From Chitinophagaceae bacterium (GTDB lineage Bacteria > Bacteroidota > Bacteroidia > Chitinophagales > Chitinophagaceae), in NCBI GenBank assembly GCA_019752295.1, contig JAIEMK010000012.1, forward strand, positions 1-64,000: DNA of 64,000 bases, read 5' to 3'. The notes below the pieces were generated by a model. It was not told the origin of the DNA and did no database searches. It saw only the letters and a list, made by a program, of their open reading frames with translations. This document shows, in pieces, positions 16,495-25,546 of the stretch. Each line of letters starts with the position of its first letter. Position 1 is the first letter of the stretch. The position numbers and the translations under genes are program-made.

Positions 16495-17421
16495 GTGGAA
16501 CGAGTTGTATTGATAACGGCCAATGTACATGCTTATCTGAAAGAGAAATTGCAGAGCTATGGATTTAAAATAGTATTTATTCCCGGCATCGGCAACGAAG
16601 CTTTGTTGCATGCAGTTGCGGATATTGAGGGACTGATTGTAACTACCCGCTCAATTACAAAAGAGGTTATTGACCATGCCCCTAAATTAAAGTGGATTGG
16701 AAGATTGGGTAGTGGAATGGAATTGATTGATACTGCATATGCCGAATCGAAAGGGATTGTTTGTGTGAGTAGTCCCGAAGGCAATTGCAATGCGGTAGCC
16801 GAACATGAGTTGGGTATTTTGTTGGGTTTGATGAATAAGATTCATACCAGTGCTTTAGAAATAAAAGAAGGCAAGTGGCTTCGAAGCGAGAATAGGGGCG
16901 AAGAGTTGAGTGGCAAAACAGTAGGCATCATCGGGTATGGAAATACGGGTTCGGCATTTGCCAAAATTCTTGCCGGCTTTAATGTAACGGTGTTGGCTTA
17001 TGATAAATACAAATTCGATTTTGCGAAGGATTATGTTCGCGAGGCGGGGATGGCTCAGTTGGCCAAGTATGCCGATGTAATAAGTATGCACGTGCCCTTG
17101 ACAGAGGAAACGTTTCATATGGCTGATGATCGGTTTTTTGAATCGCTCGAACGCAAACCTTACTTTCTAACTACCTGCAGAGGTAAAGTAACAGATACTA
17201 TGGCAGTGAAGAATGCTTTAAGATCGGGAAAGATCAGGGGAGCAGGGATGGACGTGTTGGAAAACGAAAAACTCGAAACCTATACTCAGGCAGAGAAAGA
17301 AACCCTTAATTGGCTATTATCGCAGTCAAACACATTAATAACCCCCCATATTGCAGGCTATAGTCATGAAGCTTATTATAAAATGGCCAAAATTGTGCTT
17401 GATAAACTGGGTTTTGAATAA
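16495..17421 (+). CDS. D-isomer specific 2-hydroxyacid dehydrogenase
   Basis: A 308-aa NAD-dependent dehydrogenase starting with GTG. It has the family layout: a flavodoxin-like catalytic domain, a Rossmann fold with [12 protein letters not shown] (near residue 144), the catalytic Arg in TTCRGKVTD, Glu in DVLENEKLE and His in ITPHIAGYS. It resembles phosphoglycerate dehydrogenase (SerA) but lacks an ACT domain, so the substrate (3-phosphoglycerate, glyoxylate or another 2-hydroxy acid) is open. It lies 21 nt after rsmA and may be cotranscribed. Confidence 0.88.
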   Translation: MERVVLITANVHAYLKEKLQSYGFKIVFIPGIGNEALLHAVADIEGLIVTTRSITKEVIDHAPKLKWIGRLGSGMELIDTAYAESKGIVCVSSPEGNCNAVAEHELGILLGLMNKIHTSALEIKEGKWLRSENRGEELSGKTVGIIGYGNTGSAFAKILAGFNVTVLAYDKYKFDFAKDYVREAGMAQLAKYADVISMHVPLTEETFHMADDRFFESLERKPYFLTTCRGKVTDTMAVKNALRSGKIRGAGMDVLENEKLETYTQAEKETLNWLLSQSNTLITPHIAGYSHEAYYKMAKIVLDKLGFE

Positions 17422-17470
17422 GATTGGCGAATTTGAAAACTGTATTTCACTTTTTCTGAGAAAGATTTTC

Positions 17471-17522
17471 TATTTTTGCAGACCTACAACGCTACAATCA
17501 AATGTGGCGTTGTATTTTTTTT
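17471..17522 (+). promoter_or_regulatory. greA promoter -7 box and terminator-like leader hairpin
   Basis: TATTTTTG at 17471-17478 matches the -7 consensus, with a weak -33. An 8-bp hairpin with arms at 17485-17492 and 17507-17514 starts at the expected transcript start and is followed by eight T (17515-17522), which is an intrinsic terminator. It stands 17 nt before the greA ATG. It may end the upstream dehydrogenase transcript, attenuate greA, or both. Confidence 0.65.
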
Positions 17523-17538
17523 ACCGCTTCTAAACAAA

Positions 17539-18012
17539 ATGAGTATGAGCGACTATGTAACACAGGAGACCTTTGATAAGATGCGCGAGGAACTGCACAT
17601 GCTGAAATCTATTGAACGTCCCGCTGCTTCAAAAGCAATTGCTGAAGCCAGAGAAAAGGGTGACTTGAAAGAAAATGCCGAATATGATGCAGCCAAGGAA
17701 GCGCAAGGAATGCTGGAAGCCAAGATAAAGAAACTGGAAGGGGTAATCAGTAATGCCAAGATCGTTGATCCGGGTACCATCGATACCAGTAAGGTTACCA
17801 TCCTCACCAAAGTAACCATCACCAATACTGCTACTAAAAAAACGGTAGAATATCAGATTGTTGGCGAAAAGGAAGCCGATTTAAAATTGGGTAAAATTTC
17901 GGCTAGCTCTCCGATAGGTAAAGGGTTGTTGGGAAAGGTAGTGGGTGAGATTGCAGAAGTGCAGGCACCTAATGGCATTATCAAATTCAAAATCGAAAAT
18001 ATCACCATCTAA
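17539..18012 (+). CDS. greA: transcription elongation factor GreA
   Basis: A 157-aa transcript-cleavage factor that rescues backtracked RNA polymerase. The N-terminal coiled coil (about residues 8-80) has the acidic tip with two acidic residues in the GDLKENAEYDAA segment. The C-terminal FKBP-like domain includes the SSPIGKGLLGK segment. A second in-frame ATG at 17545 is an equally good start (MSDYVTQETF). A terminator-like hairpin precedes the gene, and a strong terminator follows. Confidence 0.96.
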   Translation: MSMSDYVTQETFDKMREELHMLKSIERPAASKAIAEAREKGDLKENAEYDAAKEAQGMLEAKIKKLEGVISNAKIVDPGTIDTSKVTILTKVTITNTATKKTVEYQIVGEKEADLKLGKISASSPIGKGLLGKVVGEIAEVQAPNGIIKFKIENITI

Positions 18013-18030
18013 GGGATACTCTTTTTTAAA

Positions 18031-18067
18031 ATGCCCCGTCATAAAATTCATGATGGGGCATTTTTTT
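18031..18067 (+). terminator. intrinsic terminator of greA
   Basis: A 12-bp stem (18031-18042 with 18050-18061, one G.U pair) is followed by a run of T to 18067, 19 nt after the greA stop. Confidence 0.85.
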
Positions 18068-18097
18068 AGGATATTTGAGTTTCTTAAAACAAACTGT

Positions 18098-18487
18098 ATG
18101 ACTATCTTTTCCAAAATCATCGCCGGAGAAATCCCCTCTTATAAAATTTCTGAGAACGAAAAGTTCTTTGCCCTCCTCGATATTTTTCCATTGGTAAAGG
18201 GTCATGTATTGATAGTGCCAAAAATTGAAACCGATCAGTTCTTTGATTTGTCGGCAGATTATTTATCTGAAATTTTATTATTTGCCCGACCTATCGCAAA
18301 AGCAATTGAAAGAACTTTTGACTGTAATCGTTGTGGCATCAGTGTTGTGGGATTGGAAGTACCACACGCTCATTTGCACTTAGTTCCTATCAATAATGCG
18401 GATGATTTGAATTTTACAAGAGCAAAATTAAAACTAAGCCCTGAAGAATTAAAGGAGATACAAGAACTGATTTTGTATAATCTCTAG
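18098..18487 (+). CDS. HIT family protein
   Basis: A 129-aa histidine triad protein. The motif HAHLHL is at residues 90-95 (with preceding VP), the nucleotide-binding and hydrolysing site of Hint-type nucleoside phosphoramidases or hydrolases. The start MTIFSKIIAGEIPSYKI is typical, and the frame can be extended upstream into the greA terminator but no earlier start fits. The exact substrate is not known. Confidence 0.93.
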   Translation: MTIFSKIIAGEIPSYKISENEKFFALLDIFPLVKGHVLIVPKIETDQFFDLSADYLSEILLFARPIAKAIERTFDCNRCGISVVGLEVPHAHLHLVPINNADDLNFTRAKLKLSPEELKEIQELILYNL

Positions 18488-18490
18488 CAT

Positions 18491-19054
18491 CTATTTTTTT
18501 ACACGGCCGGGATTTTTGGCGATGAATTCATCCCATCCTTTTAATCCTTTTACAGCAGTTCCAAGAACGGAAGATGTTTGATAATGGTGGCAGAGTGCCA
18601 CAGCCAGTGCATCTGTTGCGTCAAAATAAGCAGGCTGTTCATCTATCGATAAAACCCTTTGTAACATTTTCCAAACCTGATCTTTATCGGCATTACCATT
18701 TCCGGTAATCGACTGTTTTACTTTTTTGGGAGAGTATTCTGTTACAGATAATTTTGCCTGCATTGCAGCAGCAATGGCAACTCCCTGAGCTCTACCAAGC
18801 TTTAACATACTTTGTACATTTTTTCCAAAGAATGGCGCTTCGATGGCAAATGTAGAGGGCTGATACAATTTAATAAGCTCCATTACTTTTGTGTGAATCA
18901 TTTCGAGACGGGCATAAATATCTTTTTGATTGGCCAGTTTTAATACATCCATTAATAATACTTGTGGTTGATTGTTCTCAATGCGCAACAATGCATAACC
19001 CATTACAGTAGTTCCAGGATCGATACCTAAAATGATCTGCGATTTTTTGTTCAT
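18491..19054 (-). CDS. ruvC: Holliday junction endodeoxyribonuclease RuvC
   Basis: A 187-aa resolvase cutting Holliday junctions in the RuvABC pathway. The four acidic metal ligands are visible: Asp12 (GIDPGT), Glu72 (AIEAPF), Asp145 and Asp148 (FDATDALA). It ends with a basic C-terminus. It is convergent with the HIT gene (stops 3 nt apart). ruvB is located 21 kb away at 40231. Confidence 0.95.
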   Translation of the reverse strand: MNKKSQIILGIDPGTTVMGYALLRIENNQPQVLLMDVLKLANQKDIYARLEMIHTKVMELIKLYQPSTFAIEAPFFGKNVQSMLKLGRAQGVAIAAAMQAKLSVTEYSPKKVKQSITGNGNADKDQVWKMLQRVLSIDEQPAYFDATDALAVALCHHYQTSSVLGTAVKGLKGWDEFIAKNPGRVKK

Positions 19055-19136
19055 CTCCGTAAAAATAATCTATTCGGTCCAGCTATTTTTCAATCTCGCC
19101 TTGTTAGCCGTTCTTTGCAATGTTTTAATGTAAAAG

Positions 19137-20144
19137 ATGCACTCTCGAAAACTTAAAATATTTCTGAATTATTTTATTGGCCCCATTCTATTTGTATGGC
19201 TCTCTTTTTCTATTTACCACCAGATAAGTACACAGGGTGATGTAAAAGAGTCGTGGCAGTTGATTAAAGCAGCTTTTCAGGGAGAATCCATCTGGAAGCT
19301 AATGGTTGTTGCTATATTGATGCTCCTGAATTGGGGCATTGAAGCCCGCAAATGGCAAATTTTAGTGAGCAGGGTAGAGTTGATTAGCTATGGAGCAGCA
19401 TATCGTGCAATTTTATCGGGTCAGGCATTTGCGCTTAATACCCTTAATGGATCGGGCGACTTTGTAGGCAGAATATTGTACCTGCACGAAGGTAATAGAT
19501 TAAGGGCTGTTGCTTTGTCGTTGGTAGGATCGATGAGTCAAAGTTTGATTACATTGATAATGGGTTTCGTTGCGTTAATAGCGTTTAGGTTTGGCATTTT
19601 AAAAGAGATCCATGCTTTGGAAGGGCTGAATCAGTTTTGGCTGGATGGTTTGTTGATTGCAATGGTAATTGCGATTGTTTTATTCTCGGTATTGTATTTC
19701 AATATAAATTTATTCATAAAATTTATTGAAAGAATTCCCTTTATTGCCAGATTCAAATTTTTTATTGAGAAATTGGAGGCGCTCCACTGGAGAGAATTAA
19801 CAAGAATTTTGCTACTTTCTTTTGTTCGTTATACCGTATTTATTGTCCAGTATATCTTATTATTACAAGTGTTTGGCGTAAAAGCAGGCATACTAAATCT
19901 GGTAATGATGATTGCCGTATTTTTTCTGGTATTAACGATGGTACCTTCCATTACACTGGCTGATCTGGGATTTCGTGGAAAAGTTAGTTTGCAACTCTTT
20001 GGATTGCTGAGTACAAACCATCTTGGAATTATAGCTACTGCTGCTGGTATTTGGATCGTAAATTTGATTATACCCGCAATTGCAGGAAGTGTTTTAATTT
20101 TGGGAGTAAAGTTGTTTAACAATAAACAGATTAAGAAGGAATAA
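19137..20144 (+). CDS. flippase-like integral membrane protein (LPG synthase TM family)
   Basis: A 335-aa protein with about eight membrane helices and the signature of the lysylphosphatidylglycerol synthase transmembrane/AglD family (NTLNGSGDFVGRILYLHEGN near residue 100, then LAxxLxGSMSQSLITL). These proteins move or transfer lipid-linked molecules. No synthase domain is fused. It shares its strand with the DUF3108 gene and may form an envelope unit with it; the substrate is unknown. Confidence 0.85.
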   Translation: MHSRKLKIFLNYFIGPILFVWLSFSIYHQISTQGDVKESWQLIKAAFQGESIWKLMVVAILMLLNWGIEARKWQILVSRVELISYGAAYRAILSGQAFALNTLNGSGDFVGRILYLHEGNRLRAVALSLVGSMSQSLITLIMGFVALIAFRFGILKEIHALEGLNQFWLDGLLIAMVIAIVLFSVLYFNINLFIKFIERIPFIARFKFFIEKLEALHWRELTRILLLSFVRYTVFIVQYILLLQVFGVKAGILNLVMMIAVFFLVLTMVPSITLADLGFRGKVSLQLFGLLSTNHLGIIATAAGIWIVNLIIPAIAGSVLILGVKLFNNKQIKKE

Positions 20145-20202
20145 TTTTTGCATTGTTAGATAATAATTGGTGTTTTAATATTTAATTATTTGAATTTTTA
20201 GT

Positions 20203-20991
20203 GTGAAAAAAATCTTTCTGATCGTTTTATTACTGGTTGTATCGCGACTAACTGCTGGAGACGATTTCTGTGGCATTAGAAATACTTCATTTCAGGAGGG
20301 CGAGAATATATCGTTTGTTGTTTTTTACAACGTCATCGGCATGTATGTGAATGCAGGCGAAGCTAATTTTTCTATTGGGTTGGAGCGCATGAATAACAAG
20401 ACGGTTTATCATGTTGTTGGAATAGGAAACTCAAATCCTAGCTATGATTGGATATTCAAGGTTAGAGACCGGTATGAAACTTTTTTTGATACTTCGAATT
20501 TGCAGCCCTTGAAATTTATTAGAAGTGTAGATGAAGGTGGTTTCAAACACAACGAAAATGTAAGCTTCAATCAACAAACCAATACTGCTGTTACCTCTAA
20601 TGGAAGCTTTAAAGTACCCGGCTGTATCCAGGATGTGTTAAGCGCTATTTATTATGCACGTAATATCGATTATAGCAAGTATAAAGTAGATGACAAGATT
20701 CCTTTCAGCATGTTCCTCGATAATGAAGTACATAACTTATACATCAAATACGAGGGTAAAGAAGTGATCAAAACAAGGTATGGAAAATTTCGCGCTATTC
20801 GCTTCAAGCCTTTACTGGTAAAAGGAACCATGTTTTCGGGAGGCGAAAAAATGACCGTCTGGGTAAGCGATGATGCCAACCATGTACCTCTCAGAATTGA
20901 AAGCCCGATAGTGGTGGGAAGTGTAAAAGTTGACATGATGCGATACCGTAACCTTCGTTACCCATTGAGCTCTAATATTAGCTTTCATTAA
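20203..20991 (+). CDS. DUF3108 family exported protein
   Basis: A 262-aa protein starting with GTG at 20203, with a signal peptide (MKKIFLIVLLLVVSRLTAG) and the DUF3108 beta-rich fold (FQEGENISFVVFYNVIGMYVNAGEANFSIG, then FKVRDRYETFFDTSNLQPL, and late FSGGEKMTVWVSDDANHVPLRIE). DUF3108 proteins are periplasmic or outer-membrane-associated and unknown in function. It lies 58 nt after the flippase-like gene. Confidence 0.9.
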   Translation: MKKIFLIVLLLVVSRLTAGDDFCGIRNTSFQEGENISFVVFYNVIGMYVNAGEANFSIGLERMNNKTVYHVVGIGNSNPSYDWIFKVRDRYETFFDTSNLQPLKFIRSVDEGGFKHNENVSFNQQTNTAVTSNGSFKVPGCIQDVLSAIYYARNIDYSKYKVDDKIPFSMFLDNEVHNLYIKYEGKEVIKTRYGKFRAIRFKPLLVKGTMFSGGEKMTVWVSDDANHVPLRIESPIVVGSVKVDMMRYRNLRYPLSSNISFH

Positions 20992-21001
20992 ACTTTGGCC
21001 A

Positions 21002-21871
21002 CTATAATTCGGATAGTTTAAAACAATTTTTTTGACGAATCCCTTTTTCGGTCTGTTGTAATTCGCAACATTCATTCAAAGCATCGTGCTCAAAATATAA
21101 AATATAATCAGCTTCAACAGCTTCTTTCAAAAACGATTTTTTTTCGTGAATGGTGGTCAGTGGAAACATGTCGTAGCCCATTACCCATGGAATTGGGAGG
21201 TGACTAACCGAAGGTAGCAAGTCGGCCATATAAACGATCTTGTGGCCTTTATACCGTATTTCCGGTAACATCATTTTATCGGTATGCCCGTTTACAAACC
21301 GGATATCGACCGTATCTGTAAATTTTGTGCGGCCTAAAACCCCAGTGGTTTCCAAACCCTCTTTTGGTATTTCAATCATTTTTAATTGCCCACTCTCCAT
21401 GATGGGTAAAATATTCTCTTTTAGAAAAGAGGCTTTTTCTCTGTCGTTAGGTTCTGTGGCCCATTGCCAGTGCTCTTGATTTGACCAATAAACCGCATTC
21501 GGGAAATTTGTTACCAGTTTTCCGCCCTCTCTTTTGATACTTCCTCCGCAGTGGTCGAAATGCAGGTGAGTGAGAAATACATCTGTTATATCAGAACTAT
21601 GAAAGCCATGCACAGCAAGGGCCTTATTGATATCGGTATTACCCGTTAAATAATAGTGCCCAAAAAATTTGGCATCCTGTTTATCCCCAACACCATTGTC
21701 TATCAGGATCAAACGATTACCGTCTTCGATTAATAAACAGCGCAAGGCCCAATTACATAAATTGTTTTCGTTGGGTGGATTTAATTTGCTCCACATTGTT
21801 TTTGGAACAACACCATACATGGCACCGCCATCCAATTTAAAATATCCTGCATCAATTGTGTAGAGTTGCAT
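21002..21871 (-). CDS. MBL-fold metallo-hydrolase
   Basis: A 289-aa metallo-beta-lactamase-fold hydrolase. The zinc motif THLHFDHCGG (His102, His104, Asp106, His107) is complete, and later metal ligands appear as NGHTDKMM (His) and YMADLLPS (Asp), with a final His in YFEHDAL. Its closest family is quorum-quenching lactonase-like/AttM-type hydrolases, but the substrate is unknown and may be any ester. It overlaps nothing and is 3 nt downstream of the MFS gene. Confidence 0.88.
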   Translation of the reverse strand: MQLYTIDAGYFKLDGGAMYGVVPKTMWSKLNPPNENNLCNWALRCLLIEDGNRLILIDNGVGDKQDAKFFGHYYLTGNTDINKALAVHGFHSSDITDVFLTHLHFDHCGGSIKREGGKLVTNFPNAVYWSNQEHWQWATEPNDREKASFLKENILPIMESGQLKMIEIPKEGLETTGVLGRTKFTDTVDIRFVNGHTDKMMLPEIRYKGHKIVYMADLLPSVSHLPIPWVMGYDMFPLTTIHEKKSFLKEAVEADYILYFEHDALNECCELQQTEKGIRQKNCFKLSEL

Positions 21872-21874
21872 AGC

Positions 21875-23185
21875 TTATTGCATTGCTGCTTTTTGTTTTT
21901 TCATTGCCGACCATAACATCAAAAATCCAAATACAAAAAATACAACCAGCACCAAAACCGAATTTCTTTGCGAGCCGGTTAATTCATTGATCAGTCCAAA
22001 ACTAAACATCCCGATTACAATGGCAATTTTTTCTGTTACGTCATAAAAACTAAAGAACGATGTTGTGTCTTTTGTAGTTGGCATTAGTTTAGCATAGGTA
22101 CTGCGACTTAACGATTGAATACCGCCCATTACAAAGCCAACTAATATGGCCAGAACATAAAATTGATTGATACCATTGCGAGGTATCGTATATCCGATAT
22201 AGCAAAGTAGTATCCAAAAAAATATGGTAAACATCAGTGCTTTAAAATTGCCGATTTTTTCGGAAAGCTTTGCAATCAGGTATGCTCCGGGTATTGCTAC
22301 CAACTGAATAATCAGGATTGCAATGATGAGGTTGGTAGTTGGAATATTCAATTCGCTTTTTCCGTATAAAGTTGCTGCCAGCATAACAGTTTGTACCCCC
22401 ATATTGTAAAAGAAAAAGGCACCTAAATATCTTCTTAAAACGGGCATCTCGCTGAGCTGTTTCCAAACCTTATTGAGCTCTTTATACCCACCCGTTAAAA
22501 CACTTACTTTTCCTGGTTTTTCTACAGCAGGTTTTCCCTTTGGTAATTTGCTGAGCGATAATTGACCAAAGCCCCACCACCAGATGCCTACCAATAAAAA
22601 AGATACCTGCGATGCTTTACCTGTATTAATACCAAATTTTTCGGGCATGAGTACAAATACAAAACAAATTACCTGCAAGATCACACTGCCGATATATCCC
22701 ATCGCAAATCCTTTGGCACTTACCCGATCCTGATCTTCGGGAGCGGCAATCTCGGGTAAGTAAGAATTATAAAAAACAAGGCTACTCCAGAAGCCTACAC
22801 ATGCAATGATCATGCAGGCTAAGCCATATGCCAGATTCGTTTTATCGTAGAAATACATGGCACTACAGGCAACACTACCCATGGTGCAGAAAAAAAACAA
22901 AAACTTTTTCTTATTGCCTTTATAATCCGCAATCGAAGAAAGAATGGGCGACATAATTGCAACAATTAAAAAAGCAATTGCCAGTGCATAATTGTACAGA
23001 GAGGTATTCACAAATTCGCGACCAAATAAGCGAACGACATCGTTGCTGCTGGCATCGTTACCATCGCCTGTAACAGCCTCGTAGTATGCCGGAAAAATAG
23101 TGGATGTAATAACTAAGTTATATACGCTATTGGCCCAGTCGTACATTGCCCAACCATTAATTACTTTTTTAGACGCGGTTTGCAT
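21875..23185 (-). CDS. MFS transporter, UMF1 type
   Basis: A 436-aa transporter with twelve membrane helices and the UMF1/Atg22-like N-terminus (INGWAMYDWANSVYNLVITS). The loop before helix 7 is basic and the protein ends in a cytosolic basic tail. Substrates of this group are unclear; distant eukaryotic members are vacuolar effluxers of amino acids. The adjacent MBL-hydrolase gene is 3 nt downstream, so the two are probably cotranscribed. Confidence 0.9.
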   Translation of the reverse strand: MQTASKKVINGWAMYDWANSVYNLVITSTIFPAYYEAVTGDGNDASSNDVVRLFGREFVNTSLYNYALAIAFLIVAIMSPILSSIADYKGNKKKFLFFFCTMGSVACSAMYFYDKTNLAYGLACMIIACVGFWSSLVFYNSYLPEIAAPEDQDRVSAKGFAMGYIGSVILQVICFVFVLMPEKFGINTGKASQVSFLLVGIWWWGFGQLSLSKLPKGKPAVEKPGKVSVLTGGYKELNKVWKQLSEMPVLRRYLGAFFFYNMGVQTVMLAATLYGKSELNIPTTNLIIAILIIQLVAIPGAYLIAKLSEKIGNFKALMFTIFFWILLCYIGYTIPRNGINQFYVLAILVGFVMGGIQSLSRSTYAKLMPTTKDTTSFFSFYDVTEKIAIVIGMFSFGLINELTGSQRNSVLVLVVFFVFGFLMLWSAMKKQKAAMQ

Positions 23186-23263
23186 GCCTTTAGTTTTGGT
23201 ATTTTAAAGATAATGCAAAGAAGGCAGATGATTCAGATATGCGAACCATTGATTAGCCACATA

Positions 23264-24061
23264 TTATTTCAACTGACCGGTATAAATGAGTGTCAGCAGA
23301 ATAATGCCAACAATAATTCGATACCATCCGAATAAACGAAATCCGTGTTTTTGTAAAAAGCCGATAAAAAATTTGATGGCCAGCATGGCAACAATAAAAG
23401 CTACAATATTTCCTACCCCAAGAGCAATTAAATTGTCTTTATTTTTTAAGAGTTCCGGGTTTTCTTTTAAGGCTTTTAATAATTTATAACCGGTAGCGGC
23501 AGCCATTGTTGGTACTGCCAAAAAAAATGAAAATTCTGCGGCCAGATTTCTGGTAAGTTTTTGTTGCATTCCACCGATAATGCTGGCAGCACTTCTACTG
23601 GTGCCCGGAATCATTGCCAAACACTGCCAAACACCAATCGTAAATGCTTTTGCCAAACTGATATTTTCTTCTTTCTCAACAGTAGGTGTCTTAAACAACT
23701 TATCAATGAACAGTAAGATGATGCCGCCCAAGAGCATGGTAACAGAAACGGTTAAGGGACTTTCAAGTAATGCATCAATTTTTTTAGAAAATATAAAACC
23801 CAATACCAGTGCGGGTATTACTGCTACTATTAGTTTAATATAAAAATTCCAACGATTTAGCGGGAAGAACTTTTTCCAGTATAAAACCACAACAGAAAGT
23901 ATCGCGCCAAGTTGAATAGCAATCTCGAATAATTTGGTGAAGTCGTCTTTTGCAATGCCCATGAAAGAACTGGCAATAATCATATGCCCGGTAGAAGAAA
24001 TGGGTAAGAACTCCGTTAGTCCTTCTATTATGGCAATTACAATAGTTTCGAAAATGGTCAT
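23264..24061 (-). CDS. uppP: undecaprenyl-diphosphatase
   Basis: A 265-aa membrane phosphatase that recycles undecaprenyl pyrophosphate to the lipid carrier in peptidoglycan synthesis. Motif 1 [15 protein letters not shown] (residues 13-27) and motif 2 [13 protein letters not shown] (residues 152-164) are intact, and eight membrane segments are seen. Its synonym bacA refers to bacitracin resistance. Order on the minus strand is ftsX, DUF3098, uppP. Confidence 0.96.
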   Translation of the reverse strand: MTIFETIVIAIIEGLTEFLPISSTGHMIIASSFMGIAKDDFTKLFEIAIQLGAILSVVVLYWKKFFPLNRWNFYIKLIVAVIPALVLGFIFSKKIDALLESPLTVSVTMLLGGIILLFIDKLFKTPTVEKEENISLAKAFTIGVWQCLAMIPGTSRSAASIIGGMQQKLTRNLAAEFSFFLAVPTMAAATGYKLLKALKENPELLKNKDNLIALGVGNIVAFIVAMLAIKFFIGFLQKHGFRLFGWYRIIVGIILLTLIYTGQLK

Positions 24062-24135
24062 GAGTATTATTTTATTCAGTTAGTTATTCAACGATTCTAA
24101 TTCTGTGAAATTAGGGATTCGATGCTAGTAATTCA

Positions 24136-24162
24136 ATAAAAAAGCGGTGATAGCACCGCTTT
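24136..24162 (-). terminator. intrinsic terminator after the DUF3098 gene
   Basis: Arms at 24141-24149 and 24154-24162 (9 bp) enclose an ATAG loop, and the transcribed minus strand ends in a run of six T. It ends the ftsX-DUF3098 transcript before uppP. Confidence 0.8.
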
Positions 24163-24184
24163 AAACATAGATAATAAGAGCTGA

Positions 24185-24430
24185 TTAAGCTTTAGGTTTT
24201 TTGAAAATGGCATAGATCTCTACGATCAAACCCACTATGATTAAAATGGGTGCAATGGTTATCCGAACAGTGCTATACACTTCTTTCGTATCAAATACGC
24301 GCGGATCGGAACTTTTTCCACCACTCATTAATAGAAAACCCAAGGCCACGATTACTGCACCTATCAACATCCAAACGATATTGTCCTTTGCAAATAAAGG
24401 GGCTGCTAATTGTTTTTTTTGTTCGCTCAT
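24185..24430 (-). CDS. DUF3098 family protein
   Basis: An 81-aa protein starting at ATG 24430 (a GTG one codon upstream is also in frame). It has two membrane helices (about residues 18-36 and 57-75) joined by a loop with GGKSSDPRVFDTKEVYS, the DUF3098 pattern. It follows ftsX by 39 nt and is likely cotranscribed. In many Bacteroidota this gene sits between ftsX and uppP, and its function in the division or cell-wall context is unknown. Confidence 0.9.
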   Translation of the reverse strand: MSEQKKQLAAPLFAKDNIVWMLIGAVIVALGFLLMSGGKSSDPRVFDTKEVYSTVRITIAPILIIVGLIVEIYAIFKKPKA

Positions 24431-24469
24431 CACAGAATTTTTAATTGATAATTTAATTAGTTATTTGAA

Positions 24470-25345
24470 TTAATATAATTCGTCCAGTTTCATTTTCAGA
24501 TATTTTAAAACCGAACGATGGGTACTGTACACCGATATACCCACTCCAAGTACAATCATACCGCCGAATAGAATTAAAGTCAACTTAATGTCTCGTATTG
24601 CTTTTAACTGCGGGAACTGATTTTCGGCCCATCCAATTAATGTAAACAAAAGTGCAATTGCGATCAGTGAACTGATCAGCCCGTTAATCACAGCCTGTAT
24701 ATTCATTGGCTTCGATATAAATCCTCTGGTAGCGCCAACCATTTGCATGGTCTTGATCAGAAATCGGTTACTAAACATAGCAAGCCTGATCGTATTATCA
24801 ATACTGAAAATAACAATCACGCAAAGAATGATGGCAACCACTAAAAAGATCAATCCGATTTTTGAAGCGCGTTCATTTAAATTGGTTACTAAACTCTGAG
24901 GATACTGTAGTTCGGTAATCTGATTACCATAAGCAGCCATTAATTCCTGAGATATTTTAGTTAAGCTGTCTTTGTTTACATAATTGGCCTTTGCATAAAA
25001 ATCAATGCTTTCTGGAAGTGGGTTCACATCAAGAATTTTCGCCCAGTCTTCATTGTTCTCCTTATTCCAGATTATTTTTGCATTGTTCTTATCAACATAT
25101 ACCACATCTTTGGCATAGGGTTTAGAAGCAATAAATTGCTGGATCTGGCCAATCGTATCCTTGTTTAAAGTTCTGAGATAGGCACTCAGGCGGATATCTT
25201 CCTTAAATGCATTTCCAACAGAGCTGATATTCAAAAAAAACCAGCCCATAATTCCCAAAATCAATAAAACCAACGCTACACCCACAATACTATAGATATA
25301 ATTGGGTTTACTGCGCTTTAAAGATGATTTTCCAACAACGGCCAT
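24470..25345 (-). CDS. ftsX: cell division protein FtsX
   Basis: A 291-aa membrane protein of the FtsX family. It has an N-terminal cytosolic segment, TM1 (about residues 18-38), a periplasmic domain up to about residue 170, and three further helices ending in VFSIDNTIRLAMFSNRFLIKTMQMVGATRGFI-like FtsX motifs. It forms the FtsEX complex that activates peptidoglycan hydrolases; ftsE is not in this window. The start at 25345 removes a long N-terminal extension that overlaps a 5'-leader hairpin (GTGGGG/CCCCAC, 25364-25382). Confidence 0.93.
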   Translation of the reverse strand: MAVVGKSSLKRSKPNYIYSIVGVALVLLILGIMGWFFLNISSVGNAFKEDIRLSAYLRTLNKDTIGQIQQFIASKPYAKDVVYVDKNNAKIIWNKENNEDWAKILDVNPLPESIDFYAKANYVNKDSLTKISQELMAAYGNQITELQYPQSLVTNLNERASKIGLIFLVVAIILCVIVIFSIDNTIRLAMFSNRFLIKTMQMVGATRGFISKPMNIQAVINGLISSLIAIALLFTLIGWAENQFPQLKAIRDIKLTLILFGGMIVLGVGISVYSTHRSVLKYLKMKLDELY

Positions 25346-25392
25346 AATGATATTTTTTTCCTCGTGGGGTTCTTTGCCCCCACTACTGATAG

Positions 25393-25431
25393 GCAAATGT
25401 AGGCTTTTGCCTGTTAAACACTTACATTTGC
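25393..25431. promoter_or_regulatory. symmetric divergent -7 boxes between ftsX and leuS
   Basis: A 9-bp inverted repeat places the -7-like box TACATTTG once on each strand (minus strand at 25394-25401, plus strand at 25423-25430). The divergent genes are ftsX and leuS. No good -33 box at normal spacing was found, so the boxes are candidates only. Confidence 0.45.
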
Positions 25432-25546
25432 AACCATTCAAAACCCGATTTTACATCTTAAAATAGCGCTTTAAAGCCGTAAATGGGTTAAAGATTTGTT
25501 AGGATTGATTTGGGCGAACTCGAGAAAAATAAGACACTGTATAAAG

